The position numbers and the translations under genes were made by a program. Positions 27,524-35,394 of a stretch of DNA of 64,000 bases are shown piece by piece (position 1 is the stretch's first letter; every line of letters starts with the position of its first letter). The stretch is taken from contig NZ_NBOF01000003.1 of NCBI RefSeq assembly GCF_002104475.1, forward strand, positions 372,001-436,000, in the 5' to 3' direction. Source of the stretch: Cognaticolwellia mytili (GTDB taxonomy: Bacteria; Pseudomonadota; Gammaproteobacteria; Enterobacterales; Alteromonadaceae). The notes under the pieces were generated by a model. That model made no database searches and had not been told where the DNA came from. It saw nothing but the letters and a program-made list of their open reading frames with translations.

Positions 27524-27870
27524 ATTTCTTCCTCAATTTTACCTTTCAAACGTTCAACTTGATGAGCGACACCGACAGCGTCTTGTATATCTATTTGTAT
27601 TGCTATACCTCTGCCAGGCTCTTTATCAAAGCCAGCTATAAAAGCAATACGCTCAAGAATTTTTCGACATAAATGCTCTTCGACAACAAATAATAATACA
27701 TCACGTTGCGTTTCTAGCTGCATGCCAAAAAATGTTCTTTGTCGTTTAATGCCTTCGCCACGCGCATTGTTAATAATGGTAGCGCCTGTAGCGCCAGCCA
27801 TGCGAGCCTCTTTCATCACCTTTTCAGTAACCGCATCTTCTACAAATGCAATGATCAATTTAAAGTGCAT
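27520..27870 (-). CDS. PII-like signalling protein (non-GlnB type)
   Basis: A 116-residue protein with the ferredoxin-like PII fold pattern: KLIIAFVEDAVTEKVMKEAR, GATGATIINNARGEG, and near the end EPGRGIAIQIDIQDAVGV, which aligns with the PII C-terminal GDGKIFVxDLExAIRI. The T-loop is short and lacks the uridylylated Tyr of GlnB/GlnK, so it is not a classical nitrogen regulator. PII-like proteins often gate an adjacent transporter in response to nucleotides. It lies between two DUF1538 membrane protein genes and a CBS gene. Confidence 0.82.
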   Translation of the reverse strand: MHFKLIIAFVEDAVTEKVMKEARMAGATGATIINNARGEGIKRQRTFFGMQLETQRDVLLFVVEEHLCRKILERIAFIAGFDKEPGRGIAIQIDIQDAVGVAHQVERLKGKIEEEI

Positions 27871-27885
27871 TGTGTGTTCTCACTT

Positions 27886-28650
27886 TTAGTTAGTTTTTGT
27901 TTTAATTTGGGTAATTTGTGCATAGGCCATAACCGCAATTATTGGAAATAAACTAGCAAATGCGATCAATCCAAAGCCATCGATTAATGGGCTTCTTCCT
28001 GGAATTGTACTCGCTAAGCCCAAGCCTAATGCTGCAACTAATGGCACAGTAACTGTTGAAGTTGTTACACCGCCTGAGTCATAAGCTAAAGGTACGATCA
28101 TCTTTGGACAGAAGAAGGTTTGTATAACGACCAGAATATAACCACAAATTATATAATAATGGATTGGATGGCCAACAACGATTCGGTAGCTGCCCAATGC
28201 GATGCCAATAGCAACGCCAATAGCGACAGCAATACGTAAGCTATTTGCTTTAATACCGCCACCAGAAACTTCTTCTGCTTTTAATGCTACAGCGATTAAT
28301 GATGGTTCAGCTATGGTGGTACTAAAACCTATTGCAGCAGCGAAGACATATACCCAAGTATAGTGTGTCCAATTAATCGCTTCTTCAGCCAAGGCGCTTG
28401 GGTTAATAAATGCTGGTGCTGTTAATTGTTCAGCCATCATTTTTCCTAGCGGGAATAAAGCCTTTTCTAAACCTAATAAAAATAATGCTAGGCCAATTAA
28501 AACGTAAAGAAAGCCAAATCCCACTTGCTTAATATGGGGAATAGGTCGACGAATTACTAATAATTGAAAAACAAGAATTATTGATAATATCGGCAGCACA
28601 TCAACAACTGTTGACTTTAACGTTTCAAAAAATTCTATCAATAATTCCAA
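27886..28650 (-). CDS. DUF1538 membrane protein (second copy)
   Basis: A 254-residue integral membrane protein with six to seven helices. It carries the family's conserved stretches [19 protein letters not shown] (about residues 112-130), [20 protein letters not shown] and [14 protein letters not shown]. These are polar, glycine-rich segments inside hydrophobic regions, as expected of a transport pore, but no substrate is established for DUF1538. It is a paralogue of the gene just upstream (28693-29430), with which it shares nearly identical motifs; in some bacteria the two halves are one protein. The PII-like gene begins 15 bases after it. Confidence 0.85.
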   Translation of the reverse strand: MELLIEFFETLKSTVVDVLPILSIILVFQLLVIRRPIPHIKQVGFGFLYVLIGLALFLLGLEKALFPLGKMMAEQLTAPAFINPSALAEEAINWTHYTWVYVFAAAIGFSTTIAEPSLIAVALKAEEVSGGGIKANSLRIAVAIGVAIGIALGSYRIVVGHPIHYYIICGYILVVIQTFFCPKMIVPLAYDSGGVTTSTVTVPLVAALGLGLASTIPGRSPLIDGFGLIAFASLFPIIAVMAYAQITQIKTKTN

Positions 28651-28692
28651 GTTAAAAAGCTCCGTTGAATGTAAAACAAAACGTTCGAATCA

Positions 28693-29430
28693 TTAGCTCA
28701 GTACCATGCCGTAGGCCATCACAAAAATCATTGGGGTAAGTGATGCGAACGCAATTAAACCGAATCCATCGATCATTGGATTCCTGCCTTTGATCGATGA
28801 TGCTAAACCAACGCCAAGTGCTGTTACTAAAGGCACTGTTATTGTTGATGTGGTAACCCCACCTGAGTCATAAGCGATGCCTATTATCCAACTTGGTGCA
28901 AAAGCCGTCATAATAACCACTAAGGCATAGCCACCTAAAATAAGATATTGAATTGGCCAACCACGGATAATACGTAATACCCCGATAACAATAGCTAAGC
29001 CAACGGCAAAAGCTACAGTGTAGCGTAAGCCATTTGCATATTCATTTTGTGCAACTTCTGTTGCTGCAATGATACCTCCACTAGCGGCAACAGTAGCAGC
29101 TTCTCGGGCTACTGCGATTAGTGACGGCTCAGCTACCGTAGTACCGAAGCCTAAACAAAATGCAAATGTTAATAGCCAAGAGATACTACCCTTACGAGCA
29201 AAGGCTTTCGCCATGGATTCACCAATGGGGAATAATCCCATTTCCAAGCCGTAGATAAAAAAGGTTAAGCCGAGTACAACTAATAGCAAGCCAATAAAAA
29301 TATCGCCAACATTTGGCATTGGTTGCTGTAATACTACAAACTGAAAAAAAGCGATTACGATGACGATGGGAAGCAAGTCTTTACAACTACCCAAAAGAGC
29401 TTTGAAGAAAATGATAAACTGTTGGTTCAT
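28693..29430 (-). CDS. DUF1538 membrane protein (first copy)
   Basis: About 245 residues from ATG 29430; a GTG 15 bases earlier is the alternative. A polytopic membrane protein with the DUF1538 motifs [39 protein letters not shown] and [14 protein letters not shown]. It heads a four-gene unit DUF1538-DUF1538-PII-CBS on the minus strand, with a gap of 42 bases to the second copy. The two copies probably form a heteromeric pair. The role as a PII- and CBS-regulated transporter is inference from domain company. Confidence 0.85.
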   Translation of the reverse strand: MNQQFIIFFKALLGSCKDLLPIVIVIAFFQFVVLQQPMPNVGDIFIGLLLVVLGLTFFIYGLEMGLFPIGESMAKAFARKGSISWLLTFAFCLGFGTTVAEPSLIAVAREAATVAASGGIIAATEVAQNEYANGLRYTVAFAVGLAIVIGVLRIIRGWPIQYLILGGYALVVIMTAFAPSWIIGIAYDSGGVTTSTITVPLVTALGVGLASSIKGRNPMIDGFGLIAFASLTPMIFVMAYGMVLS

Positions 29431-29608
29431 ATCGCTAAAAGTCACCAGAATAAAAATTTATTATACGAACCATATTGCTGAAAAATATTGATCCAAAACA
29501 AGTTCGACGTTAGTTGCTAATAAATAGTAGCACAGCGATTCTATTCGGCACGCGTAATTGTTAATTATTGTTATTAAAGAATAATTTTAATTTATATCAA
29601 AGTGTTTA

Positions 29609-31333
29609 TTAAACAAAGAAGTAAGCAGTGGCTGTCCACAAGGCACCAGCTAAAGATGCGGCTAATGTTGCCGGGACGAGTTGCGACTTTACATGGTCCA
29701 TTAAGTCACAACCTGTGGTCATCGCACTGAGAATAGTGGTGTCAGAAATTGGCGAGCATTGGTCACCAAAAACACTACCATTGAGCACAGTTGCAAAACA
29801 TAACATCATAAATAACTCTGGATTAGCTAATTCTTGGCTTTGACATATTGCCCAAGCTAAAGGCATCGCTAACGGAAAAGCTATGGCATATGTGCCCCAA
29901 CTTGTGCCGGTTGAAAATGCGATTATCATAGTGATAAGTTGTAAAATAACTGGTAAACACCAAAATGGTAGCTGCTCTCCTAATAGCGATACTAGAAATA
30001 AGCCACCGCCGGTCTCTTTACTAATACTGCCAATAATGACCGCAAGCATCAGAATTACCGAAGCGAAAACTACGCCTTTTAAGCCATTGGTAAAACCGTC
30101 AATAACATGATTTAACGACATACCCTTAACGATGGCGATAACGGCTGACAAGAGCAGTGCAGACGCAAATGCCCAGTTTATTTTCGGTGAGCCTAAAGCA
30201 ATAAAGCTGCCGATTGCGATGGCTGTTAATGTAACTAACGGCAAAACAAACTCTAAAACATGAGGTAAATATCCCTCAGGTACGTCTGAACTTTGTAATT
30301 CTTTAGCACTGAGCGGTTTTGCCGTTGGCGCGTCAAGAAGGCTTTGAGTTTCAGCTCTATATTTTGCTGCTCTAATACGTTTACCTGCGAAGGTCGTGAT
30401 ATTGAGACTTAACAGAAATGTGCCGGTAACTGCAAAAATACTGTAAAAGCTAAAAGGAATACTTTGAAAGAAGAAAGCGATTCGGTCGGCTTCCGTTGCT
30501 AAAAAAGATACTCCGGGAATAAAGATCAATGCCTGCACGTAAGCAGGCCATGCATTGAACGCAAGAATTGAAGCAATGGGTGAGGCGGTTGAGTCGACAA
30601 TGTAGCTCATTTCTTCATGGCTAACTTTTGCTTTGTCGGCTAGCGGTCGCACTGTTGTACCAACGAGTACAGTACTCATAGTGCCACCTTGAAAAAACAG
30701 TATGCCTAATAACCATGAAACTAGTTTTGCCGATCTTCTCCCTTTAACAAAATGCTTAGTCATGTAATTGGCAAACGCTTGTGCAGCGCCTGTTTTCGAC
30801 CAAACGCCAAGTAAGCCGCCAAGGAGCCATAAATAAAGTAGTAATAATGCTGCAGTGCCTTCTTTGGCAAGGTTAGGAATAATGACTTTATCTGTTAGAT
30901 CATAACGGCCTAGCATTATTGCGCCCACAACTATACCGCCAAGTAACGCTGTTAATGGCTCGCGCGTTAGAAGGCACAAGGTGATAGTAATAAATGCCGG
31001 TAGTAACGACCAAACACCAAAATGAAATGCAGGCTTTAGAAGTTTCAGCTGTTGCTGTTCATCGCTAACCCATTGTTGGCTGAGCGCTGGCGCGCCAGTG
31101 ATGTTATCTAGCTTTTGTTGATTTAGTGATGAACTTTTATAATCGACAATACTTTCAATGATGACCTTTTGCTCTTTGTATATATAGCTTGATGTTCCAT
31201 GTTCATCGGTACTGACATCGTAAACATAACTTTGCTCAATCCACTGGGGAGCAATAAATTGTTTGATATATATTGCTGAAAATACGGCGAAAATAAAAGC
31301 TAGAAAAGCAATGCTATTGTGTTTTTTGGGCAT
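29609..31333 (-). CDS. NhaC-family Na+/H+ antiporter-like transporter
   Basis: A 574-residue polytopic transporter of the NhaC type. The first 110 residues hold one helix and a soluble periplasmic stretch that NhaC itself lacks. Then come about eleven helices with family motifs [39 protein letters not shown] and, near the C-terminus, [17 protein letters not shown] and [18 protein letters not shown]. Family members exchange Na+ for H+ or for organic acids (malate/lactate in MleN). Its position beside hydroxyproline catabolism genes makes a role in amino-acid or imino-acid uptake possible, but not shown. Confidence 0.88.
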   Translation of the reverse strand: MPKKHNSIAFLAFIFAVFSAIYIKQFIAPQWIEQSYVYDVSTDEHGTSSYIYKEQKVIIESIVDYKSSSLNQQKLDNITGAPALSQQWVSDEQQQLKLLKPAFHFGVWSLLPAFITITLCLLTREPLTALLGGIVVGAIMLGRYDLTDKVIIPNLAKEGTAALLLLYLWLLGGLLGVWSKTGAAQAFANYMTKHFVKGRRSAKLVSWLLGILFFQGGTMSTVLVGTTVRPLADKAKVSHEEMSYIVDSTASPIASILAFNAWPAYVQALIFIPGVSFLATEADRIAFFFQSIPFSFYSIFAVTGTFLLSLNITTFAGKRIRAAKYRAETQSLLDAPTAKPLSAKELQSSDVPEGYLPHVLEFVLPLVTLTAIAIGSFIALGSPKINWAFASALLLSAVIAIVKGMSLNHVIDGFTNGLKGVVFASVILMLAVIIGSISKETGGGLFLVSLLGEQLPFWCLPVILQLITMIIAFSTGTSWGTYAIAFPLAMPLAWAICQSQELANPELFMMLCFATVLNGSVFGDQCSPISDTTILSAMTTGCDLMDHVKSQLVPATLAASLAGALWTATAYFFV

Positions 31334-31514
31334 AGGTGCACTCTTATTATTTTTACTAAACGTGATTCAACAATATAAAAAACTTAGAAAATTGTTATGC
31401 AGTTGAGTGTATTACGTACTGTTGTAGCTTACGATAACAGAATTATTAATAGTTAGAAAAAATATAAAAGTTGAATTAAAAGGTTATTGTTGGTCAGCAA
31501 GGTAATAGAATTAA

Positions 31515-31573
31515 AGAAAGTTGCTGCAGCCAACGACGGGGATGAGCCGAAGGCCGCAGCGGTAAAAGCGCAG
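31515..31573. repeat. GC-rich inverted repeat (REP-like or terminator) after the DadA-like gene
   Basis: GCTGCAGCC (31523-31531) and GGCCGCAGC (31552-31560) form a 9-bp stem with one mismatch around a 20-nt GC-rich loop. The block is clearly richer in G+C than its surroundings and sits just past the stop of the minus-strand oxidase gene. It may be a repetitive extragenic element or an extended terminator. Confidence 0.4.
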
Positions 31574-31574
31574 G

Positions 31575-32876
31575 TTAGTTAAAACGACTGATTGAAAAAG
31601 GGCTAATATCAATATCTGTTTTTTGCCCTGACATGACTTGGCCGATAAGTTTTCCTGTTATTGCTCCTAAAGTTAACCCCAAATGTTGATGGCCAAGGGC
31701 AAGAAAAACATTACTGTGATTTGGCGCTTGGCCAATAACGGGTAAGGAGTCAGGTAATGAAGGTCTACAACCCATCCAACGCTGCTCTGGCTCTACATTT
31801 TGTGGTGAAAATGTTGGTAATTCACTTAGTAACTCTTGGGAGTTTTTATAAAGCATATTGGCACGCTTCATATTTGCTGCTTTAGTTAAACCTGCAAACT
31901 CAGCAGTGCCTGCTAACCTAAGCCCGTGTACCATTGGCGTAATAATACACTTTCGTTCGGCTGATGCGACAGGGCGTGTTAAATGTGCTTCCACTGAATG
32001 TGGCAAATCTAGGCTGTAACCTCGTTCGGCTTCAATCGGGAGCTTATAGCCTAATTGCGCAAGCAAAGGTTTTGACCAGGCGCCAGTCGCTATGACTACT
32101 TGATCAAACTCTTGAACGTCATTGATGAGCTCACCTTGTGATAAGCATTCGATCTTAATACCACTGTCAGAGCTGCTGATAGCTGAAACTTCTGCCTGTA
32201 TGAATTTGGTATCTAATTTCATGGTTTGGCTGGCAAGTACTTTACTGATCGCAAAAGGGTCTGCAGTGTGGGCTACATCAGTAAAATATAGCGAGTGGTG
32301 AATATTAAGACTCAAATTTGGTTCAAGTAATAACGTTTGTGCTCTGTCGAGCAACTTGACTGCAATTCCTGCTTTTTTATAACGATTAAACACTTTTTCA
32401 ACATCTTTACGTTTTTGACTTTCAAAAACTAGTAAGCTGCCTTTCGATGTTATTAAATGCTCTGCTTTTGCTGCTCGTAATAAGGGCTTGTAATAGTCGA
32501 TAGCATGTTTGTTGAGCGCTTTAAGTGCCGCGGTGTTTTTAGTTTTTTTACTGGTGAGCATGTTAGCAACAAACTTTAAAAACCATGGCAAAGCTTTTGG
32601 AAAATAACTTGGTGAAAGTGCCATTGGCCCAAGTGGGTCGAATAGCATTTTAGGCAACTGCCAAAGTAAACTAGCTTCAGCTAAAGGAAATACTTGCTCG
32701 GTGGCAAAATGTCCGGCATTGCGTTTCGAGCAACCTTCGCCAATACCTGCTTTGTCAATTAAGCTGACTTGAAATCCTAAGGATTGTAATTCCAAGGCAC
32801 AATTTATACCTATAATGCCAGCACCTAAAACGGCAACTTTCTTGCCTTTGTTAGTATTTACTTGTTCGTTATTCAT
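31575..32876 (-). CDS. FAD-dependent D-amino-acid (D-hydroxyproline) oxidoreductase, DadA-like
   Basis: A 433-residue FAD enzyme of the DAO/DadA family. The dinucleotide motif KVAVLGAGIIGINCALEL is at residues 13-30, followed by VSLIDKAGIGEGCSKRNAGH, where FAD contacts lie. The C-terminal part shows EPEQRWMGCRPSLPDSLPVIG and FLALGHQHLGLTLG, both family signatures. In trans-4-hydroxy-L-proline catabolism such an enzyme oxidises cis-4-hydroxy-D-proline, the epimerase product, to 1-pyrroline-4-hydroxy-2-carboxylate. The gene lies 49 bases after the trans-3-hydroxyproline dehydratase gene in one operon, so this role fits. General D-amino-acid dehydrogenase activity cannot be excluded. Confidence 0.85.
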   Translation of the reverse strand: MNNEQVNTNKGKKVAVLGAGIIGINCALELQSLGFQVSLIDKAGIGEGCSKRNAGHFATEQVFPLAEASLLWQLPKMLFDPLGPMALSPSYFPKALPWFLKFVANMLTSKKTKNTAALKALNKHAIDYYKPLLRAAKAEHLITSKGSLLVFESQKRKDVEKVFNRYKKAGIAVKLLDRAQTLLLEPNLSLNIHHSLYFTDVAHTADPFAISKVLASQTMKLDTKFIQAEVSAISSSDSGIKIECLSQGELINDVQEFDQVVIATGAWSKPLLAQLGYKLPIEAERGYSLDLPHSVEAHLTRPVASAERKCIITPMVHGLRLAGTAEFAGLTKAANMKRANMLYKNSQELLSELPTFSPQNVEPEQRWMGCRPSLPDSLPVIGQAPNHSNVFLALGHQHLGLTLGAITGKLIGQVMSGQKTDIDISPFSISRFN

Positions 32877-32925
32877 GCTCGTTTACTACCTAACGTTGTT
32901 TATTTTCTAGCGATACACTATTTGT

Positions 32926-33966
32926 TTATCGTAAAATGAAGCCTTGAGGAAAAATATCATCTGGGCTTAACATAAAATCATGACAGCCAGTGATAAATGC
33001 ACGCCCCGTCACCCTAGGAATTACTGCCGATTTATCAAAGTACTGACATTTTTGTTGAACACGTACGGTCATTTTTCCGCCGACAATACTTTCAATCACA
33101 ACATCTTGCTGCGTGGGGAGGTTTTCTTTCGCATGTAATAACGCTACTCGAGCACTAACGCCAGTGCCTGTAGGAGAGCGGTCGACTTCACCATCTGCAA
33201 ATACACAAACGTGTCGAGAATGAGAACGAGTAGAGTCAGTTTTACTCGAATAGAAAATAGTGCCGTAAAGGAAACTTAAGTCATCTTCAACGGGATGATT
33301 AATGCTGTAGCTTGCCATGACAGCACGTTTAATAACGCGGCCAACGTTGATCAACTGTTGGTTATTCTCTGGTGTACAAGCAATATTTAATTTGTCGGCA
33401 TCAACAAAAGCATAATAGGCACCGCCGAAGGCGATATCATAATTAACAGGTCCAAATTCTGGAATGTTGACCTGTTGATTTAACGCTTCAACAAAAGAGG
33501 GGACATTATCAAAACTAATTGCGAGTTTATTTTCTGCATCTTTTTCAGCATAAGCCTTAATAAAGCCTGCTGGAGCATCAATACCGATAACCTGATTTTT
33601 CTCAGGCATAGCAAGCGCTTTACTTTCAATAGCAGCAGATACCGCGGCAATAATGCCGTGACCACACATACTGCTATAACCTTCATTGTGCATAAACAAA
33701 ATGCCAAATGTTGCTTCACTGGTACAAGGTTTGGTAATTAAGGCACCATACATATCCGCATGGCCCCTCGGTTCAAACATCAGTAATTGTCGAAAATGGT
33801 CTAAGTTATCGGTTACGTATTGGCGCTTTTCTAGAATAGTATTACCTTTAATTTCAGGGTAACCATCAGTGATTATCCGTAAAGGTTCACCTTCAGTATG
33901 CGCATCTATGGTGCTAATTTTGTGATAATTTAAAAAATTATTCTTATTAAACTGCATGTTATCCAA
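32926..33966 (-). CDS. trans-3-hydroxy-L-proline dehydratase (proline racemase superfamily)
   Basis: A 346-residue protein of the proline racemase superfamily. The first catalytic site is Cys101 in SSMCGHG, but the second is Thr266 in VDRSPTGTGV in place of Cys. In this superfamily Cys/Cys proteins are racemases or epimerases, while Cys/Thr proteins dehydrate trans-3-hydroxy-L-proline to delta1-pyrroline-2-carboxylate. The call rests on these two residues. The product would be reduced to proline by the OCD-family protein at 24298, which shares its operator. It is divergent from the epimerase operon, with a palindromic GTATAC site 43 bp before its start. Confidence 0.93.
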   Translation of the reverse strand: MDNMQFNKNNFLNYHKISTIDAHTEGEPLRIITDGYPEIKGNTILEKRQYVTDNLDHFRQLLMFEPRGHADMYGALITKPCTSEATFGILFMHNEGYSSMCGHGIIAAVSAAIESKALAMPEKNQVIGIDAPAGFIKAYAEKDAENKLAISFDNVPSFVEALNQQVNIPEFGPVNYDIAFGGAYYAFVDADKLNIACTPENNQQLINVGRVIKRAVMASYSINHPVEDDLSFLYGTIFYSSKTDSTRSHSRHVCVFADGEVDRSPTGTGVSARVALLHAKENLPTQQDVVIESIVGGKMTVRVQQKCQYFDKSAVIPRVTGRAFITGCHDFMLSPDDIFPQGFILR

Positions 33967-34008
33967 CCTGAGAAATAAATTTTACTACTGGTACTTGTAT
34001 GACTCCAT

Positions 34009-34026
34009 ATATTGTATACAATATGC
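34009..34026. promoter_or_regulatory. palindromic GntR operator candidate
   Basis: ATATTGTATACAATAT (34009-34024) is a perfect 16-nt palindrome continuing to GC. It lies between the divergent dehydratase and epimerase genes and matches the site at 24234-24250 at GTATACA-N-TATGC. FCD-type GntR regulators commonly bind TTGTATACAA-like palindromes, and such a regulator is encoded at 37042. Confidence 0.65.
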
Positions 34027-34086
34027 TATATTATTTCTAGCAATAGTTTTAAATAGCTAAATAGATTTAACGGAACCAAAAGACTA

Positions 34087-34203
34087 ATGAAGAATATTAA
34101 CTGGCGAGGCGTTTACCCAGCGGTAACAACATAATACCTAGATGACATGCCTATCAATATCGACGCAATTCGCATTGATTTAAGTAAATTTAACTTAGAT
34201 TAA
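34087..34203 (+). pseudogene. remnant of a DapA-family 1-pyrroline-4-hydroxy-2-carboxylate deaminase gene
   Basis: Translation from ATG 34087 gives MKNINWRGVYPAVTT, then a TAA at 34132-34134, then YLDDMPINIDAIRIDLSKF and a final TAA. The opening W-x-G-V-x-PAVTT followed by a D-D-x-x-I-(N/D)-x-x-A segment is the N-terminus of DHDPS-family deaminases found in 4-hydroxyproline clusters. The family is about 300 residues; only 38 codons remain, and the TAA sits where Gln (CAA) is usual, so a C-to-T change explains it. The rest of the gene is missing before the epimerase gene starts at 34327. Confidence 0.75.
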
Positions 34204-34326
34204 TTCAGACTACTGTGGATTTAGTTTTACGAACTTAGGTTACTAAACTTTCACATTCTTAGTCTCTTATTTGTAAAACACTTTCCTGTTTAGGAATATT
34301 AGAAAATGACGGAAGCATAATATTAA

Positions 34327-35340
34327 ATGATTAAAGGAACTTTTATTTGTATTGACGCACATACGTGCGGTAACCCTGTGCGCTTAGTAACAAGTGGTCA
34401 CCCAAACCTACGTGGCAATACCATGAGTGAAAAACGACAAGACTTTCTTGAAAATCATGATTGGATACGTCAAGGCTTGATGTTTGAGCCAAGAGGTCAT
34501 GACATGATGTCTGGTGCTTTTTTATATCCTCCTTGCTCTCAAAATTCAGACGGCTCGATACTTTTCATAGAAACATCAGGCTGTTTGCCTATGTGTGGTC
34601 ATGGAACGATTGGTACGGTAACTGCTGCGTTAGAAAACGGTTTACTAAGCCCGAGAAATGAGGGAAAGCTTGTTCTTGATGTGCCTGCTGGGCAAATCAA
34701 TATTGATTACCAAATGCAAGGGGAGAAAGTTACTGCTGTTCGTTTAACGAATGTTGCTTCTTATTTAGCGCATGAAAATGTTGTGTTGGATATTCCTGGC
34801 TTAGGAACACTAAAAGTAGATGTTTCATACGGTGGCAACTTTTACGTTATTGTTGAGCCACAAGAAAATTTCCCAGGTATTGATCAATGGAGCGCTGGTG
34901 ATATTTTACATTGGAGTCCTATTGTTCGAGAAGTTGCAGGCAAAGCATTACGCTGTGTTCATCCTGAAGATGAAACAGTTTCTGGCGTAACTCATGTACT
35001 GTGGACTGGAAAAACACAAACTGAAGGCTCAGATGCTGCTAATGCGGTATTTTATGGTGAGAAGGCCATTGACCGTTCGCCATGTGGTACTGGCACAAGT
35101 GCTCGAATGGCACAGCTTTTTGCCAAAGGTAAACTAAACCTTGGTGATAATTTTGTACATGAAAGCTATATCGGTAGTCAGTTTGTCGGCAAAGTAGAAG
35201 AAATTGTTGAGTTGCAGTCATCCTCTGGCCCCATTAAAGCAATTAAACCAAGCATTCAAGGTTGGGCGCATGTCTTTGGAGAAAATAAAATCACTATTGA
35301 CGATAACGATCCATATGCAATGGGCTTTAGTGTTACATAA
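34327..35340 (+). CDS. 4-hydroxyproline 2-epimerase (proline racemase superfamily)
   Basis: A 337-residue superfamily member with both catalytic cysteines: Cys90 in LPMCGHG and Cys253 in DRSPCGTGT. Cys/Cys proteins are proline racemases or 4-hydroxyproline epimerases. The gene context (semialdehyde dehydrogenase 54 bases downstream, a deaminase remnant upstream, a D-hydroxyproline oxidase nearby) favours epimerisation of trans-4-hydroxy-L-proline to cis-4-hydroxy-D-proline. It is only a distant paralogue of the dehydratase encoded on the other strand. Proline racemase activity is the main alternative. Confidence 0.9.
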   Translation: MIKGTFICIDAHTCGNPVRLVTSGHPNLRGNTMSEKRQDFLENHDWIRQGLMFEPRGHDMMSGAFLYPPCSQNSDGSILFIETSGCLPMCGHGTIGTVTAALENGLLSPRNEGKLVLDVPAGQINIDYQMQGEKVTAVRLTNVASYLAHENVVLDIPGLGTLKVDVSYGGNFYVIVEPQENFPGIDQWSAGDILHWSPIVREVAGKALRCVHPEDETVSGVTHVLWTGKTQTEGSDAANAVFYGEKAIDRSPCGTGTSARMAQLFAKGKLNLGDNFVHESYIGSQFVGKVEEIVELQSSSGPIKAIKPSIQGWAHVFGENKITIDDNDPYAMGFSVT

Positions 35341-35394
35341 ATTGAATACTGACTATTCAGATTAACTAACTTAGATAAAATACAAGAGAATAAT

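Larger units (their letters stand above)
33967..34326. other. divergent promoter region of the hydroxyproline genes
   Basis: It contains the palindromic operator (34009-34026), the deaminase gene remnant (34087-34203) and an AT-rich leader of the epimerase gene with GGAAG about 11 bases before the ATG. The 120 bases after the remnant show no recognisable deaminase sequence. Confidence 0.5.

Noticed and set aside
27520-27870. Calling the PII-like protein GlnB or GlnK
   Set aside because: The T-loop is short, the uridylylation tyrosine is missing and the neighbours are DUF1538 and CBS genes, not amtB or glnA.
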